Shown here: positions 1 through 8,537 of the stretch, piece by piece
How positions within the stretch are numbered: the first letter of the stretch is position 1
Layout: each line of letters begins with the position of its first letter
From: Corynebacterium singulare
GTDB lineage: Bacteria; Actinomycetota; Actinomycetes; Mycobacteriales; Mycobacteriaceae
DNA length: 64,000 nt
Assembly (NCBI RefSeq): GCF_000833575.1
Contig: NZ_CP010827.1
Span: 2,381,852-2,445,851 of the forward strand
Direction: 5' to 3'
Program-made: the position numbers and the translations under genes
The notes under the pieces: model-generated
Seen by the model: the letters and a program-made list of their open reading frames with translations, nothing else
Database searches by the model: none
Told to the model about the DNA's origin: nothing

Positions 1-66
1 GGCACTCTGCCTTCCCAGGGTACTGAGCGGAGTCTGTATGCGCGCTGTGAACCACGAAGAACAGAG

Positions 67-840
67 TTAGTCCCACGCGAGGTTGTCCAGATCCACGCCT
101 TCTGCCTGGGCTTGCGCTTCAATGAGCTGACGTAGGTAGTCGGCGTTTCCACGGTAAGTATCATCGAATCGGGGATCTTCGCAGTACATGCGCGCCAGGA
201 TTACCTGCTTGGACCTCGACACGGGATACCACTGAGCAATGAGGGAGCGATGCTTATCGACGATTTCCTTCGCCTCCTCACTGCCCGCCGCAACTCCCGC
301 GGCAGCGGCCTCTTCGAGCTTGGCTGCAAAGGCTTCATGGTCCACGGAAAAATCCTCCCAATCCTTTCGACCCATCTCTTCTGCAACAGAAGTGCTTTGT
401 GCCCATTCTTCGCTGTTTCCCCACCTTTGGTGGGCTTCGTTGTGCAGGTCCGGCCAGGCCTTACCAACATTGTGTATCTTCTCGCTCGGGCTTAGATTGC
501 TATCCATTTCAGTCTCCTCAATCAGTCTTTCCACTGCGTTCACCATTGCATCAACATCAGCTCGCCGCTTGAGTAGCGCTGTACGTTGGGCGCGAAGACG
601 AGCCAGGGTGGTGGACGCAGGCGCGTCAACCAGTTGTGCTATGTCCTTTAGCTCAATCCCGACACTGCGATAAATCAGAATGTCCATCCCTCGTTGCACG
701 TCATCTTCGGTATAGAGGCGATGATCACCCGCGGTGCGATATTGGGGGCACAGCAACCCAATATCGTCCCAATGCCGAAGCGTGCGGGTGGTGACTTTCA
801 AGATTCCAGCCACGTCGCCGATGCTGTGGTCATTACGCAT
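67..840 (-). CDS. MerR-family regulator with TipAS drug-recognition domain
   Basis: A 257-residue transcription regulator. Residues about 5-75 form a MerR winged helix (TRTLRHWDDIGLL, then GDHRLYTEDDV). A helical linker (about 80-112) would be the dimerisation coiled coil. Residues about 117-250 match the TipAS antibiotic-binding domain, with helical W/H-rich segments such as KAWPDLHNEAHQRW. TipA-type proteins bind thiopeptides or other hydrophobic drugs and activate promoters with an over-long spacer. It is divergent from the MFS gene at 920, which is a plausible target. Its own promoter (848-878) has a 19-bp spacer, consistent with autoregulation. The ATG at 840 lies 7 nt after the -10 box, so the mRNA is probably leaderless. 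Family call is firm; ligand is unknown. Confidence 0.9.
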   Translation of the reverse strand: MRNDHSIGDVAGILKVTTRTLRHWDDIGLLCPQYRTAGDHRLYTEDDVQRGMDILIYRSVGIELKDIAQLVDAPASTTLARLRAQRTALLKRRADVDAMVNAVERLIEETEMDSNLSPSEKIHNVGKAWPDLHNEAHQRWGNSEEWAQSTSVAEEMGRKDWEDFSVDHEAFAAKLEEAAAAGVAAGSEEAKEIVDKHRSLIAQWYPVSRSKQVILARMYCEDPRFDDTYRGNADYLRQLIEAQAQAEGVDLDNLAWD

Positions 841-847
841 GACCTTG

Positions 848-878
848 AGCCTAAAAGTTCACCTCGCGTTAAGTGCAA
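848..878 (-). promoter_or_regulatory. MerR-type promoter with 19-bp spacer
   Basis: On the minus strand a -35 TTGCAC (873-878) and a -10 TAGGCT (848-853) are separated by 19 bp, the elongated spacer typical of MerR-regulated promoters. The spacer and flanks hold an imperfect dyad (AGTTGCAC against GTGAACTT). Seven bases separate the -10 box from the start codon at 840. Binding of the TipAS regulator here is inferred. Confidence 0.55.
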
Positions 879-919
879 CTCTCGCCGCACGGCAGATATT
901 TTTCCTACGCTAATAAACC

Positions 920-2209
920 ATGATGACTACCTCGAAACGCACCGACCGCCTCACCGTCGCCTCGTGGGCCCTGTGGGACTGGGGGTCTGCCGCCTTCAAT
1001 GCGGTGCTGGTGACGTTCATTTTCTCGGTCTATCTCACCGATTCAGTGGGCCAACAGATTGATTCGCGGTTTAGCCCGGCGCAGTGGCTGTCCTGGTCCA
1101 TGGCGGTGGCGGGCCTCGTCATCTTCGCGGTCACCCCAATCATGGGCCAGCGTTCGGATCGCTTAGGCACACGGCGCCGGGCGCTGGGTTTCTGGTCACT
1201 TCTGACCTTCGTCACCATGGCTGGGCTGTTCTTCATTCGCAACGACGCACCCGAGTATTTCTGGCTCGGCCTGCTGGGCTTGGCGGTGGGAAGCGTGACC
1301 ATCCAGTTTGCGGAGGTTAATTACTTTGCGCAGCTCAACCAGGTGGCCACGGAGGACAAGGTGGGGCGTGTGTCCGGTTTGGGCTGGTCCGCGGGCTATT
1401 TCGGCGGAATCGTCCTGCTGCTTGTGTGCTATATCGGCTTCGTCGCTGGGGAGGGTGGTGCGCTGGGCCTGAGCACCGAAGGTGGCTGGAACATTCGGCT
1501 GGTAGCGCTGCTGGCGGCGTTCTGGTTCGGGCTCAGCGCGATTCCGGTGCTGCTGCGCGTTCCGGAGATTGCTCCCTCCGGCGACACCACGGGTGGTATC
1601 GCGCAGTCCTATCGCGAGCTGTGGCGCACGCTGCGCTCGCTTTGGGAGGAGGACCGCAACGCCTTCGCGTTCCTGTTCGCCTCCGCCATTTTCCGCGATG
1701 GGCTCTCCGCGGTATTCAGTTTCGGCGCGGTGCTGGGAGTGTCGGTGTATGGGCTCTCACCAGGTGATGTCCTGATATTCGGCGTTGCGGCCAACGTTGC
1801 GGCCGCGCTGGGTGCGGTGGCCGGAGGGCTTATTGATGACCACGTGGGCCCCAAAGCCATCATCCTCGCCTGCCTGGTGACACTCACTGCGATGGCCGGG
1901 ATCATGTTCTTCGCCGAAGGCGCCACGGCTTTCTGGATCTGCGGGCTCATCCTCTGCCTGTGTGTTGGCCCAGCGCAGGCCTCAGCACGAGGCTTCCTGG
2001 CTCGAGTGGCCCCGCCAGGGCGCGAGGGTGAGATGTTTGGGCTGTATGCCACGACTGGACGCGCAGTCTCGTGGCTGACGCCCTTCCTCTTCGGCGTGTT
2101 TGTCTCCCTCATGGGTCAAGGCGACCGCGGCGGTGTGCTCGCGATCGGTCTCGTCCTCTTCGTGGGAGCCCTTGTCCTCATCCCAGTCAAAGACCCCGCT
2201 AAGGCGTGA
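920..2209 (+). CDS. UMF1/Atg22-type major facilitator transporter
   Basis: A 429-residue integral membrane protein with about 12 hydrophobic segments. The N terminus (ASWALWDWGSAAFNAVLVTF) carries the WxxWDWG.xAFN signature of the UMF1/Atg22 branch of the MFS. The GQRSDRLGTRRR loop is the MFS motif-A region after TM2. The substrate of bacterial members is not established. ATG-ATG occurs at 920 without a clear Shine-Dalgarno sequence. It is divergent from the TipAS regulator with 79 bp between them, so drug- or metabolite-responsive control by that regulator is plausible. Its 3' end lies inside a terminator hairpin shared with the convergent pyruvate oxidoreductase gene. Confidence 0.85.
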   Translation: MMTTSKRTDRLTVASWALWDWGSAAFNAVLVTFIFSVYLTDSVGQQIDSRFSPAQWLSWSMAVAGLVIFAVTPIMGQRSDRLGTRRRALGFWSLLTFVTMAGLFFIRNDAPEYFWLGLLGLAVGSVTIQFAEVNYFAQLNQVATEDKVGRVSGLGWSAGYFGGIVLLLVCYIGFVAGEGGALGLSTEGGWNIRLVALLAAFWFGLSAIPVLLRVPEIAPSGDTTGGIAQSYRELWRTLRSLWEEDRNAFAFLFASAIFRDGLSAVFSFGAVLGVSVYGLSPGDVLIFGVAANVAAALGAVAGGLIDDHVGPKAIILACLVTLTAMAGIMFFAEGATAFWICGLILCLCVGPAQASARGFLARVAPPGREGEMFGLYATTGRAVSWLTPFLFGVFVSLMGQGDRGGVLAIGLVLFVGALVLIPVKDPAKA

Positions 2210-2227
2210 TGCCTCAAGGCGGGGTCT
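2191..2227. terminator. Bidirectional hairpin between convergent genes
   Basis: Perfect 9-bp arms AGACCCCGC (2191-2199) and GCGGGGTCT (2219-2227) enclose a second small stem AGGC/GCCT. The structure contains the stop codon of the MFS gene and lies just before the stop of the convergent pqo gene, so it probably ends transcription from both sides. There is no strong U-tract. Confidence 0.6.
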
Positions 2228-2244
2228 GGCTGTGAACCGTGGGT

Positions 2245-3990
2245 TTAGAAGTCCTGCGGGCGCGGGATGTTGCGCAAGTTGGACTTCGCCATGGTGAGCA
2301 TCTGGCCCACGCCACCGTCGAAGACAGTGCGGGTGGCGGCCTTGGAGAAGCCAAGGAGCTGCTCGAAGGTGAGTGTGGGCGGCAGGGAGAGGGCGTTGGG
2401 GTCAGTGACGACGTCAATAAGCGCAGGCCCATCGTAGGCCAGCGCCTTCTTGATCTCCTTCGGCGCGTTCTTCGGATCCTCGATGCGGAAGTGCTTGATG
2501 CCAGCGGCCTCTGCAATCTTGGCGAAGTTGACATGTTCGTGGTCGGTCTCATGCTCTGGCAACCCCTGCACCAGCATCTCCAGCTTCACCATGCCGAGGG
2601 AAGAATTGTTGAAGACCACCGTCTTCACCGGCAGGTTGTGCAGCTTCACGGTGAGCAACTCACCCATGAGCATGGACAGGCCACCATCACCAGAGAAGGT
2701 AATGACCTGACGGCCCGGGTTCGCAGCCTGAGCGCCAATGGCCATCGGCAGGGCGTTGGCCATGGTGCCGTGGCGGAAGGAACCAATCTGCTCGCGCTTG
2801 CCATTCGCGGTGATGTAGCGCGCGCCCCACACGTTGCACATGCCGGTATCGACGGTGAAGATGGCGTCCTCGTCGGCTTCCTTGTCAATGAGATCCGCGA
2901 TGTACTCCGGGTGAATCGGCGTGTGCTTCTCGACGCCCGACGTGTAGGCCTCGACGACATGCTCGAGCTTGTCGTAGTGCTTCTTCAGCATCTTATCGAG
3001 GAAGGAGCGATCCTTCTTCTCATCCACGTGCGGCAGGATGTTCTCGATGGTGGCGGCAACGTCACCGGTCACCGGGTACTTGATGCGGGTGCGGCGACCG
3101 ATGTGAGTGCCGTCGATATCGACCTGCGCCACGTTGGCATCCGGCAGGAAGTCGTTGTACGGGAAGTCGGTGCCCAGCAGGATGAGCAGGTCTGCTTCGT
3201 GGGTTGCCTCGTGGGCAGCACCGTAGCCGAGCAGGCCGGACATGCCAACGTCAAAGGGGTTGTCGTACTGGATATACATCTTGCCGCCGAGGGCGTGGCC
3301 AATCGGAGCCTTAATCTTCTCCGCAAGGGCCAAGACCTGCTCGCGGGCATTCTTCACACCGGCACCGACAAAGAGTGCGACGGTTTTAGCCTCATTAATC
3401 GCCTGGGTCAGCGCGGCTGCCTCAGCCGGGTCCGGGAAAACAATCGGGCGGCCAGCAGAGATAGCCGAAGAGGTAAAGGTGTCATCCTCAGCCTCCTGCA
3501 TGGAGACATCGCCTGGGATAACGAGGACGGAGACGCCGTTGCCCGCCATGGTGTTCTGGATGGCGTGGTGCAGAACGACGCCGCCCTGATCAGCCGAGTT
3601 CACCATCTCGCAGTAGCTGGAGCACTCCTGGAAGATGGACTCCGGGTGGGTCTCCTGGAAGAACTTCGAACCAATCTGGCGCGACGGGATGTGGCTAGCA
3701 ATGGCGAGAACCTTGGCGCCGTTACGGTGGGCGTCATAAAGCCCCTGAATAAGGTGAGTATTACCCGGGCCACAAGAAGCAGCGCAGACAGCGAGCTTGC
3801 CGGTGGTGAGGGAATCAGCCTCTGCAGCGAAGGCAGCGGTTTCCTCGTTGCGGACGTGGACCCACTCGATAGAGGAGCGGCGTACCGCATCGACGATGGG
3901 GTTCAGGGAGTCACCCACCAGGCCATAAATGCGCTCGACGCCTTGCGCCTCCAGCATCTCAACAAGTTGTGTGGCATACGTGCGTGCCAT
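2245..3990 (-). CDS. pqo: Pyruvate dehydrogenase (quinone) / pyruvate oxidase
   Basis: A 581-residue thiamine-diphosphate flavoenzyme that oxidatively decarboxylates pyruvate to acetate and CO2 and passes electrons to menaquinone at the membrane. The N-terminal PYR domain has the catalytic-glutamate region HVRNEETAAFAAEA near residue 50. A central FAD-binding domain follows. The C-terminal domain has the TPP/Mg motif GDGGLSMLMGE...NNSS around residue 430. Length equals PoxB/Pqo proteins. The C terminus fits the membrane-binding tail of this group. A ribosome site GAGAGGAAG lies about 6 nt before the ATG at 3990. In Corynebacterium glutamicum the homologue also neighbours an MFS/TetR pair. Identification is strong. 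Confidence 0.95.
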   Translation of the reverse strand: MARTYATQLVEMLEAQGVERIYGLVGDSLNPIVDAVRRSSIEWVHVRNEETAAFAAEADSLTTGKLAVCAASCGPGNTHLIQGLYDAHRNGAKVLAIASHIPSRQIGSKFFQETHPESIFQECSSYCEMVNSADQGGVVLHHAIQNTMAGNGVSVLVIPGDVSMQEAEDDTFTSSAISAGRPIVFPDPAEAAALTQAINEAKTVALFVGAGVKNAREQVLALAEKIKAPIGHALGGKMYIQYDNPFDVGMSGLLGYGAAHEATHEADLLILLGTDFPYNDFLPDANVAQVDIDGTHIGRRTRIKYPVTGDVAATIENILPHVDEKKDRSFLDKMLKKHYDKLEHVVEAYTSGVEKHTPIHPEYIADLIDKEADEDAIFTVDTGMCNVWGARYITANGKREQIGSFRHGTMANALPMAIGAQAANPGRQVITFSGDGGLSMLMGELLTVKLHNLPVKTVVFNNSSLGMVKLEMLVQGLPEHETDHEHVNFAKIAEAAGIKHFRIEDPKNAPKEIKKALAYDGPALIDVVTDPNALSLPPTLTFEQLLGFSKAATRTVFDGGVGQMLTMAKSNLRNIPRPQDF

Positions 3991-4122
3991 GTTGTCTTCC
4001 TCTCTAACTTTGTTGTGAACAGGTCCCAGTTTTGCTCCAATCAGAGTGGTTTCGCCACCTTAAACCTCAATTCTCACGTAACGGTCGTTTTGTGACCCCA
4101 ACAACAACTCGCCCTGCATGGA

Positions 4123-4154
4123 TTGAAACTATAACGACCGTTCGCTATAGTTTC
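4123..4154 (+). promoter_or_regulatory. Promoter with overlapping TetR-type operator
   Basis: A -35 TTGAAA (4123-4128) and a -10 TATAGT (4146-4151) are 17 bp apart. A palindrome with perfect 9-bp arms GAAACTATA (4125-4133) and TATAGTTTC (4146-4154) covers both elements. The core AACGACCGTT resembles many TetR-family operators, and its reverse complement AACGGTCGTT recurs at 4080-4089 on the side of the divergent pqo gene. The -10 box ends 8 nt before the pump start codon, implying a leaderless mRNA. Repressor binding would block polymerase directly. Confidence 0.75.
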
Positions 4155-4159
4155 GCAGC

Positions 4160-5671
4160 ATGACAGACGCCCAAACGACAGACCTCACTGACGCCACTGA
4201 CGCCCTCCGCTCCTCAGCACCGCGCCGATGGACGTTCTTTGGTGTCATCTCCCTCGGTCTACTCATGATCGGGCTGGACAACTCGATCCTGTACACCGCC
4301 CTGCCGGAGCTCTCCGAGCAACTCCACGCCACCTCCCTACAGCAGCTGTGGATCATCAATGCCTACGCGCTCATGCTGGCCGGCCTGCTGCTCGGCACCG
4401 GCACGTTGGGCGATAAGATTGGGCACCGCCGAATGTTTGTCATCGGTCTGTGGATTTTCGGCATCGCCTCGCTGACCGCCGCCCTCGCCCCCGGCGCGTG
4501 GGAGCTCGTCGCGGCCCGCGCCTTTCTGGGACTCGGCGCGTCCATCATGATGCCCGCAACCCTTGCGCTCATCCGCCTGACCTTTGAGGATGAGATTGAG
4601 CGCAACACTGCGATCGGCATCTGGGGTTCCATCGCCGTCGTCGGCGCGGCGGCCGGCCCCACGGTGGGCGGTTTTCTCCTCGAACACTTCTGGTGGGGCT
4701 CGGTCTTCTTGGTCAACGTCCCCATCGTGGTCATCGCGCTTGTGCTCACGGCGTTTCTTGCCCCACCGAATGTGGCGAACCCGGCGAAGCAGTGGGATGC
4801 CCTGTCCTCCTTCTACGCGCTGGTGACCTTGGCCTCACTCGTGCTCGTCATTAAGTCACTGGCCAGCTCACATCTCAACGCCACGCTGATTGGCGGCGCC
4901 CTGGCCGCCTGCCTCATCGGGGCCATCCTGTTTACCCGCCGCCAAGGCAAGCTCAAGGAACCGCTTCTTACCTTCGATATCTTCCGTTCCCCCATCTTCA
5001 CCGGCGGCGTCCTAGCAGCCGCGGGTGCGATGTTCGGCATGGCGGGACTAGAGATGACCACCACGCAGAAGCTGCAGCTCGTGGACCAGTACTCGCCGCT
5101 GCATGCGGGCCTGATCATCTCCCTCATTGCGTTGGCCGCGCTGCCCATGTCCGCGCTGGGCGGTGCCAACCTGCACCGATGGGGTTTCTTGCCGATTATC
5201 TGCGGAGGTTTCCTCTTCATGGCCGCCGGCATCGCCTGCGTAGTGTGGGGCGGCAACCGCGACATCTTCGCTGCATACCTGGCGGGTCTCCTCCTCACCG
5301 GCGTGGGCGCGGGCCTTGTGATGTCGGTGTCCTCCACCGCCATCATCGGCGCGGCCCCCGCGTCGCGCTCCGGCATGGCCGCTGGTGTGGAAGAGGTCTC
5401 CTATGAGTTCGGCACGCTGCTGTCCATCGCAGTAACCGGGTCACTCGTACCATTGTTATTCCAGCGCGGCCTCCCAGAGGACGTCCAAGAGCTGGGCATG
5501 GAAGCCTTGCACAGCCCTGACCTGGGTGCCGCACCCGCGGGGGCCTATACCGACGCCTACCTCACCACCGCCGCTGGGCTTGCCGTGGTCATGCTGCTCT
5601 TTGCTGCAGTAACCGGCTGGTGCTTCCGCCACAACCCCACCTCAGGAGGCGCCGATGCCACGCGTGAGTAA
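4160..5671 (+). CDS. DHA2-family drug:proton antiporter (MFS, 14 TM)
   Basis: A 503-residue efflux pump of the QacA/LfrA/EmrB type. It has motif A GDKIGHRRMF after TM2 and the antiporter motif C AAGPTVGGFLLEHF in TM5, and enough hydrophobic segments for 14 TM. Such pumps export cationic dyes, quaternary ammonium compounds or antibiotics. The gene overlaps the downstream TetR gene by 17 bp and has a TetR-type operator over its promoter, a classical self-contained efflux switch. The same pair lies beside pqo in C. glutamicum. The actual substrate cannot be read from sequence. Confidence 0.9.
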   Translation: MTDAQTTDLTDATDALRSSAPRRWTFFGVISLGLLMIGLDNSILYTALPELSEQLHATSLQQLWIINAYALMLAGLLLGTGTLGDKIGHRRMFVIGLWIFGIASLTAALAPGAWELVAARAFLGLGASIMMPATLALIRLTFEDEIERNTAIGIWGSIAVVGAAAGPTVGGFLLEHFWWGSVFLVNVPIVVIALVLTAFLAPPNVANPAKQWDALSSFYALVTLASLVLVIKSLASSHLNATLIGGALAACLIGAILFTRRQGKLKEPLLTFDIFRSPIFTGGVLAAAGAMFGMAGLEMTTTQKLQLVDQYSPLHAGLIISLIALAALPMSALGGANLHRWGFLPIICGGFLFMAAGIACVVWGGNRDIFAAYLAGLLLTGVGAGLVMSVSSTAIIGAAPASRSGMAAGVEEVSYEFGTLLSIAVTGSLVPLLFQRGLPEDVQELGMEALHSPDLGAAPAGAYTDAYLTTAAGLAVVMLLFAAVTGWCFRHNPTSGGADATRE

Positions 5672-6182
5672 AAAGGTCGAGGCGTTGGAGATGGCGCTGC
5701 TCATCATCGAGAAGGACGGCGTCCACGCACTAACCTATGATTCCCTGTCCACCGCCACCGGTATGAGCAAGTCAGGGCTCATCTATCACTTCCCCACTCG
5801 CCACCAGCTCCTCATCGATTGTCACACGCTGTGCGCGGAGCGCTGGGAGGAGGAACTCGTCCACCTCTCCGGGGGCAAACCGGCCGATGAACTAACCGCA
5901 CGCCAGCGCTACCGCGCAGCACTTGAATCGATGGGAAAGAACGATCCGCTCATTGAGCTGCTCATGTCCATCCACTCGCAGTCGCATCCGGACTTTCAGG
6001 AGGTATGGAGGGGCGTCGACAAGCGCTGGCTGCCGGACCCCGCCACGGAGGATGAATCCGTCGTGCTCGCATCGGTGATTGGCAGCGGGCTGTGGGTGCA
6101 TGATCATCTCACCGAACGCCCCCTGCCGCCGGCTCGGCGCCGCGCGCTTATCGACGTCGCCCTGGCCCACCTCGCCGAGTGA
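5655..6182 (+). CDS. TetR-family repressor
   Basis: A 175-residue regulator. The N-terminal helix-turn-helix (GVHALTYDSLSTATGMSKSGLIYHFPTRHQLL, residues about 20-52) is typical TetR. The rest is the helical ligand-binding and dimerisation domain. The ATG lies inside the pump gene (17-bp overlap), with GGAGG at 5646-5650 as ribosome site, so the pump and repressor are co-transcribed. It probably binds the palindrome at 4125-4154 and releases it when a pump substrate is present. Confidence 0.9.
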   Translation: MPRVSKKVEALEMALLIIEKDGVHALTYDSLSTATGMSKSGLIYHFPTRHQLLIDCHTLCAERWEEELVHLSGGKPADELTARQRYRAALESMGKNDPLIELLMSIHSQSHPDFQEVWRGVDKRWLPDPATEDESVVLASVIGSGLWVHDHLTERPLPPARRRALIDVALAHLAE

Positions 6183-6202
6183 TTAACTCGCCGAGCAATT
6201 TG

Positions 6203-6275
6203 AGCTGGAGACGAGACTTGAACTCGCAACCTACGCATTACAAGTGCGTTGCGCTACCAATTGCGCCACTCCAGC
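6203..6275 (-). tRNA. tRNA-Thr (anticodon TGT)
   Basis: On the minus strand a full cloverleaf is visible. Acceptor arms GCTGGAG and CTCCAGC pair over 7 bp. The anticodon stem ACGCA/TGCGT holds the loop CTTGTAA, giving anticodon TGT, which reads ACA. The T arm carries GTTCAAGTC. The D arm holds GGCGCAATTGGTAGCGC. The 3' CCA is not encoded, as is usual in this genus. Confidence 0.95.
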
Positions 6276-6460
6276 ACCGCGGATAATCCGCTAGGGGAAT
6301 CGTACCCGAGACCACCCCGAAGACGGAAAGCCAGGTGCGTACGCTGCACAAAATCGTGCGCCGCGCCACACTAAAAGCACTGGCAGGTGCATAAATCGGC
6401 GGTAGTTACTAAAGTGCTGATTTACCGAATCCAGAAGTGTTGTTGAGGTCTGTCTTTTCC

Positions 6461-8137
6461 GTGTCTGTTCTTTCTACGCTCCGCCAGCGCTTGCGCTATG
6501 GCTCGGCGCACGTCGCCACCATCGACGCCGCCAAGGCTGCCCCGCCGCCCTCCCCGCTCGCCCCGGTTGATCTCACCGACCCGGCGCAGGTCACTGGTGT
6601 TATGGAGATCGCCGCGCGCGTCGGCGGGATCCTCATCGCCGCCGGCACGGCGAACACGGACGCCCAGGCACAGATTCACCTCGTGGCGTCCTCATACGGT
6701 CTGCACTACTGCCACGTGTCGATTCTGATGAACACCATCACGATTCACACCGCCATCGGCACCGGCCCGAACCGCCGTAACTTGCACGTCTTCCGCGTCG
6801 CGCCGGGCATCGCCGTGGACTTCACCAAGTTGTCGGCCGTGGACCACCTCATCCGCTCGATCCACTCAGGCGCCACGCCGCCCGCCATGGCGGAGAAGGC
6901 CCTCGATGACATCGAGGCAATGGAAAATCCCTATTCCAAGACAACCATCGTCAGCGCGTGGGGCGCCATGGGCGCCTTCATCGCGGTGATGCTGGGCGGC
7001 GACCTGCTCGTTGGTGTGGTCACGTTTTTCATCTCGGCGCTAATTATGGGCACGAACATGTTTTTGGCCCAGTACCGCCTGCCGCCGTTCTATCAAAACC
7101 TCGTGGGCGGCCTCATGGCCGTTGTGCCGGCAGCCATCCTGTACAACGTGTTTGCGCGCTTTGGCATCCAAATGTTGCCATCCCAGATCATTGGTTCCGG
7201 CATCATCGTCCTCGTAGCGGGCTTGACGCTGGTGCAGTGCTTGGTGGATGGCATTACGCGCGCGCCGGTGACGTCCTCCGCGAAGTTCTTTGAAGCGCTC
7301 ATGTCCACCGGCGCCATCATCGCCGGCGTGGGCCTGGGTATCCAGGTGGCCTCCTGGCTGGGCTTCAGCCTCCCGCCGCTCGCCACGCTGGCACCGCCGG
7401 TGTACCACCAGATCCCACTACTCGTGGTGTGCGGTGGCATCGGCTCTGCGGGCTTTGCGCTAGCACTGGGCGCCTCGTGGTCTGAAGTCGCCATCTCGGG
7501 CCTGACGGCCGCCGCCGGTATGGTCTTCTACTATTTCGTGGTCGTGCCCTTCGGTGTGGGCACGGTGGTGGCCTCGGGATTCTCAGCCGTGGCCGTGGGC
7601 CTGGCCGGTGGTTTGCTCTCTCGCCGCTACATGATGCCGCCGCTCATCACCATGATTGTGGGCTACACCCCCATGCTGCCGGGCCTGACCTTGTACCGCG
7701 GCATGTATGCCATGCTCAACGAGCAAATCATCACCGGGCTGACCAACCTAGCTAGCGCCTTGGCCATCTCCGGCGCGCTGGCGGCCGGCGTGGTCTTTGG
7801 TGAGCGCGTGGCGCGCCGCCTGCGCCGCCCGAAGTACTTCCGCCCCTACACCGCCTTCAAGCGCCTGGGCACCTTTTCCTTCTCCCGCGCCACCCGCCTG
7901 GCGCAGCGCGCCCGCATCCCCCGTGTTCCCATGTCCCCCTTTGCCCCGCGTCATAATCTGCCCGCCCGACCGCCGCAGTACGGGCCCAAGCCGCCCACAC
8001 CAGCCCAGCAGGCCCGCTTCCAGCAGGGCGACGCGGTTACGGACATGTGGCCGGCCACCACTCAATTCCCCGCGCAGCGCCCCACCTACACGGTGCCGGG
8101 CAAGGATGCCCCGACCACCCCATCAGCCGAGCAATAG
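6461..8137 (+). CDS. thrE: Threonine/serine exporter ThrE
   Basis: A membrane exporter of L-threonine and L-serine. The N-terminal half (about residues 40-165) is the soluble ThrE/DUF1212 domain and contains VDLTDPAQVTGVMEIAARVG, close to C. glutamicum ThrE (DAAKAAPPPSPLAPVDLTD is nearly the same). The rest holds about ten hydrophobic helices including the PSQIIGSGIIVLVAGLTLVQ and MLPGLTLYRGMYAMLN regions. GTG at 6461 with upstream TTGAGG is preferred over a GTG at 6437 that lacks a ribosome site; this gives 558 residues. It is longer than the C. glutamicum protein (about 489) because of a Pro/Arg-rich cytoplasmic tail. thrE upstream of otsA is conserved in corynebacteria. Confidence 0.92.
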   Translation: MSVLSTLRQRLRYGSAHVATIDAAKAAPPPSPLAPVDLTDPAQVTGVMEIAARVGGILIAAGTANTDAQAQIHLVASSYGLHYCHVSILMNTITIHTAIGTGPNRRNLHVFRVAPGIAVDFTKLSAVDHLIRSIHSGATPPAMAEKALDDIEAMENPYSKTTIVSAWGAMGAFIAVMLGGDLLVGVVTFFISALIMGTNMFLAQYRLPPFYQNLVGGLMAVVPAAILYNVFARFGIQMLPSQIIGSGIIVLVAGLTLVQCLVDGITRAPVTSSAKFFEALMSTGAIIAGVGLGIQVASWLGFSLPPLATLAPPVYHQIPLLVVCGGIGSAGFALALGASWSEVAISGLTAAAGMVFYYFVVVPFGVGTVVASGFSAVAVGLAGGLLSRRYMMPPLITMIVGYTPMLPGLTLYRGMYAMLNEQIITGLTNLASALAISGALAAGVVFGERVARRLRRPKYFRPYTAFKRLGTFSFSRATRLAQRARIPRVPMSPFAPRHNLPARPPQYGPKPPTPAQQARFQQGDAVTDMWPATTQFPAQRPTYTVPGKDAPTTPSAEQ

Positions 8138-8187
8138 CGTAGAATAACCCGTCTGAAAGCTTTCACACTTCACCCCAGGAGGACTCC

Positions 8188-8535
8188 GTGCCACCCAAGG
8201 TCACAGATACTCAGCCTGCCGCTGACCAGACTCATGCCGTCGAGGAAGAGACCGCCCGCGCCGCGCGCCGCGTCGTCGCCACCTACGCCGAGGATTTCCT
8301 GGACGGCGTGACGCTCATGTCGATGCTGGGCGTCGAGCCTGAGGGCTTGGTTCACCGCAAGGTTCTGGCCGAGCAGGAAGATGCCGCGCCAAAGAAGGCC
8401 TCCAAGAAGGCTACGAAGAAGGCCGCTAAGAAGTCGACCAAGAAATCCACCAAAAAGGCTACGAAGAAGGCCGCTAAGAAGTCGACCAAGAAATCCACCA
8501 AGAAGGCGACTAAGAAGTCCACCAAGAAGGCCTAA
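8188..8535 (+). CDS. Histone-like protein with Lys/Thr/Ala repeat tail
   Basis: A 115-residue protein. The first about 65 residues are acidic/neutral and of unknown fold (ARRVVATYAEDFLDGVTLMSMLGVEPEG). The C-terminal about 48 residues consist of KKATKKAAKKSTKKS-type repeats, like the tails of histone H1 and mycobacterial HupB, and probably bind DNA or another polyanion. The GTG start has a strong AGGAGG (8176-8183 region) ahead. A TAGAAT box at 8140-8145 may be its own -10. It sits between thrE and otsA, where C. glutamicum also has a small hypothetical gene. Function in detail is unknown. Confidence 0.8.
   Translation: MPPKVTDTQPAADQTHAVEEETARAARRVVATYAEDFLDGVTLMSMLGVEPEGLVHRKVLAEQEDAAPKKASKKATKKAAKKSTKKSTKKATKKAAKKSTKKSTKKATKKSTKKA
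8407..8502 (+). repeat. Two 48-bp tandem repeats in the Lys-rich tail
   Basis: Bases 8407-8454 and 8455-8502 are the same 48-bp unit except for the last base. Each encodes KATKKAAKKSTKKSTK. A third partial unit follows. Such exact duplication can expand or contract by slippage and so change tail length and charge. Confidence 0.9.
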
Positions 8536-8537
8536 AG

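Noticed and set aside
1..66. Left-edge sequence as part of a gene
   Set aside because: No supported reading frame or motif within the 66 bases before the TipAS regulator stop codon.
2239..4095. 618-codon open frame on the plus strand opposite pqo
   Set aside because: It is antisense to a clear pyruvate oxidoreductase, is low in recognisable motifs, and arises from GC-rich codon bias.
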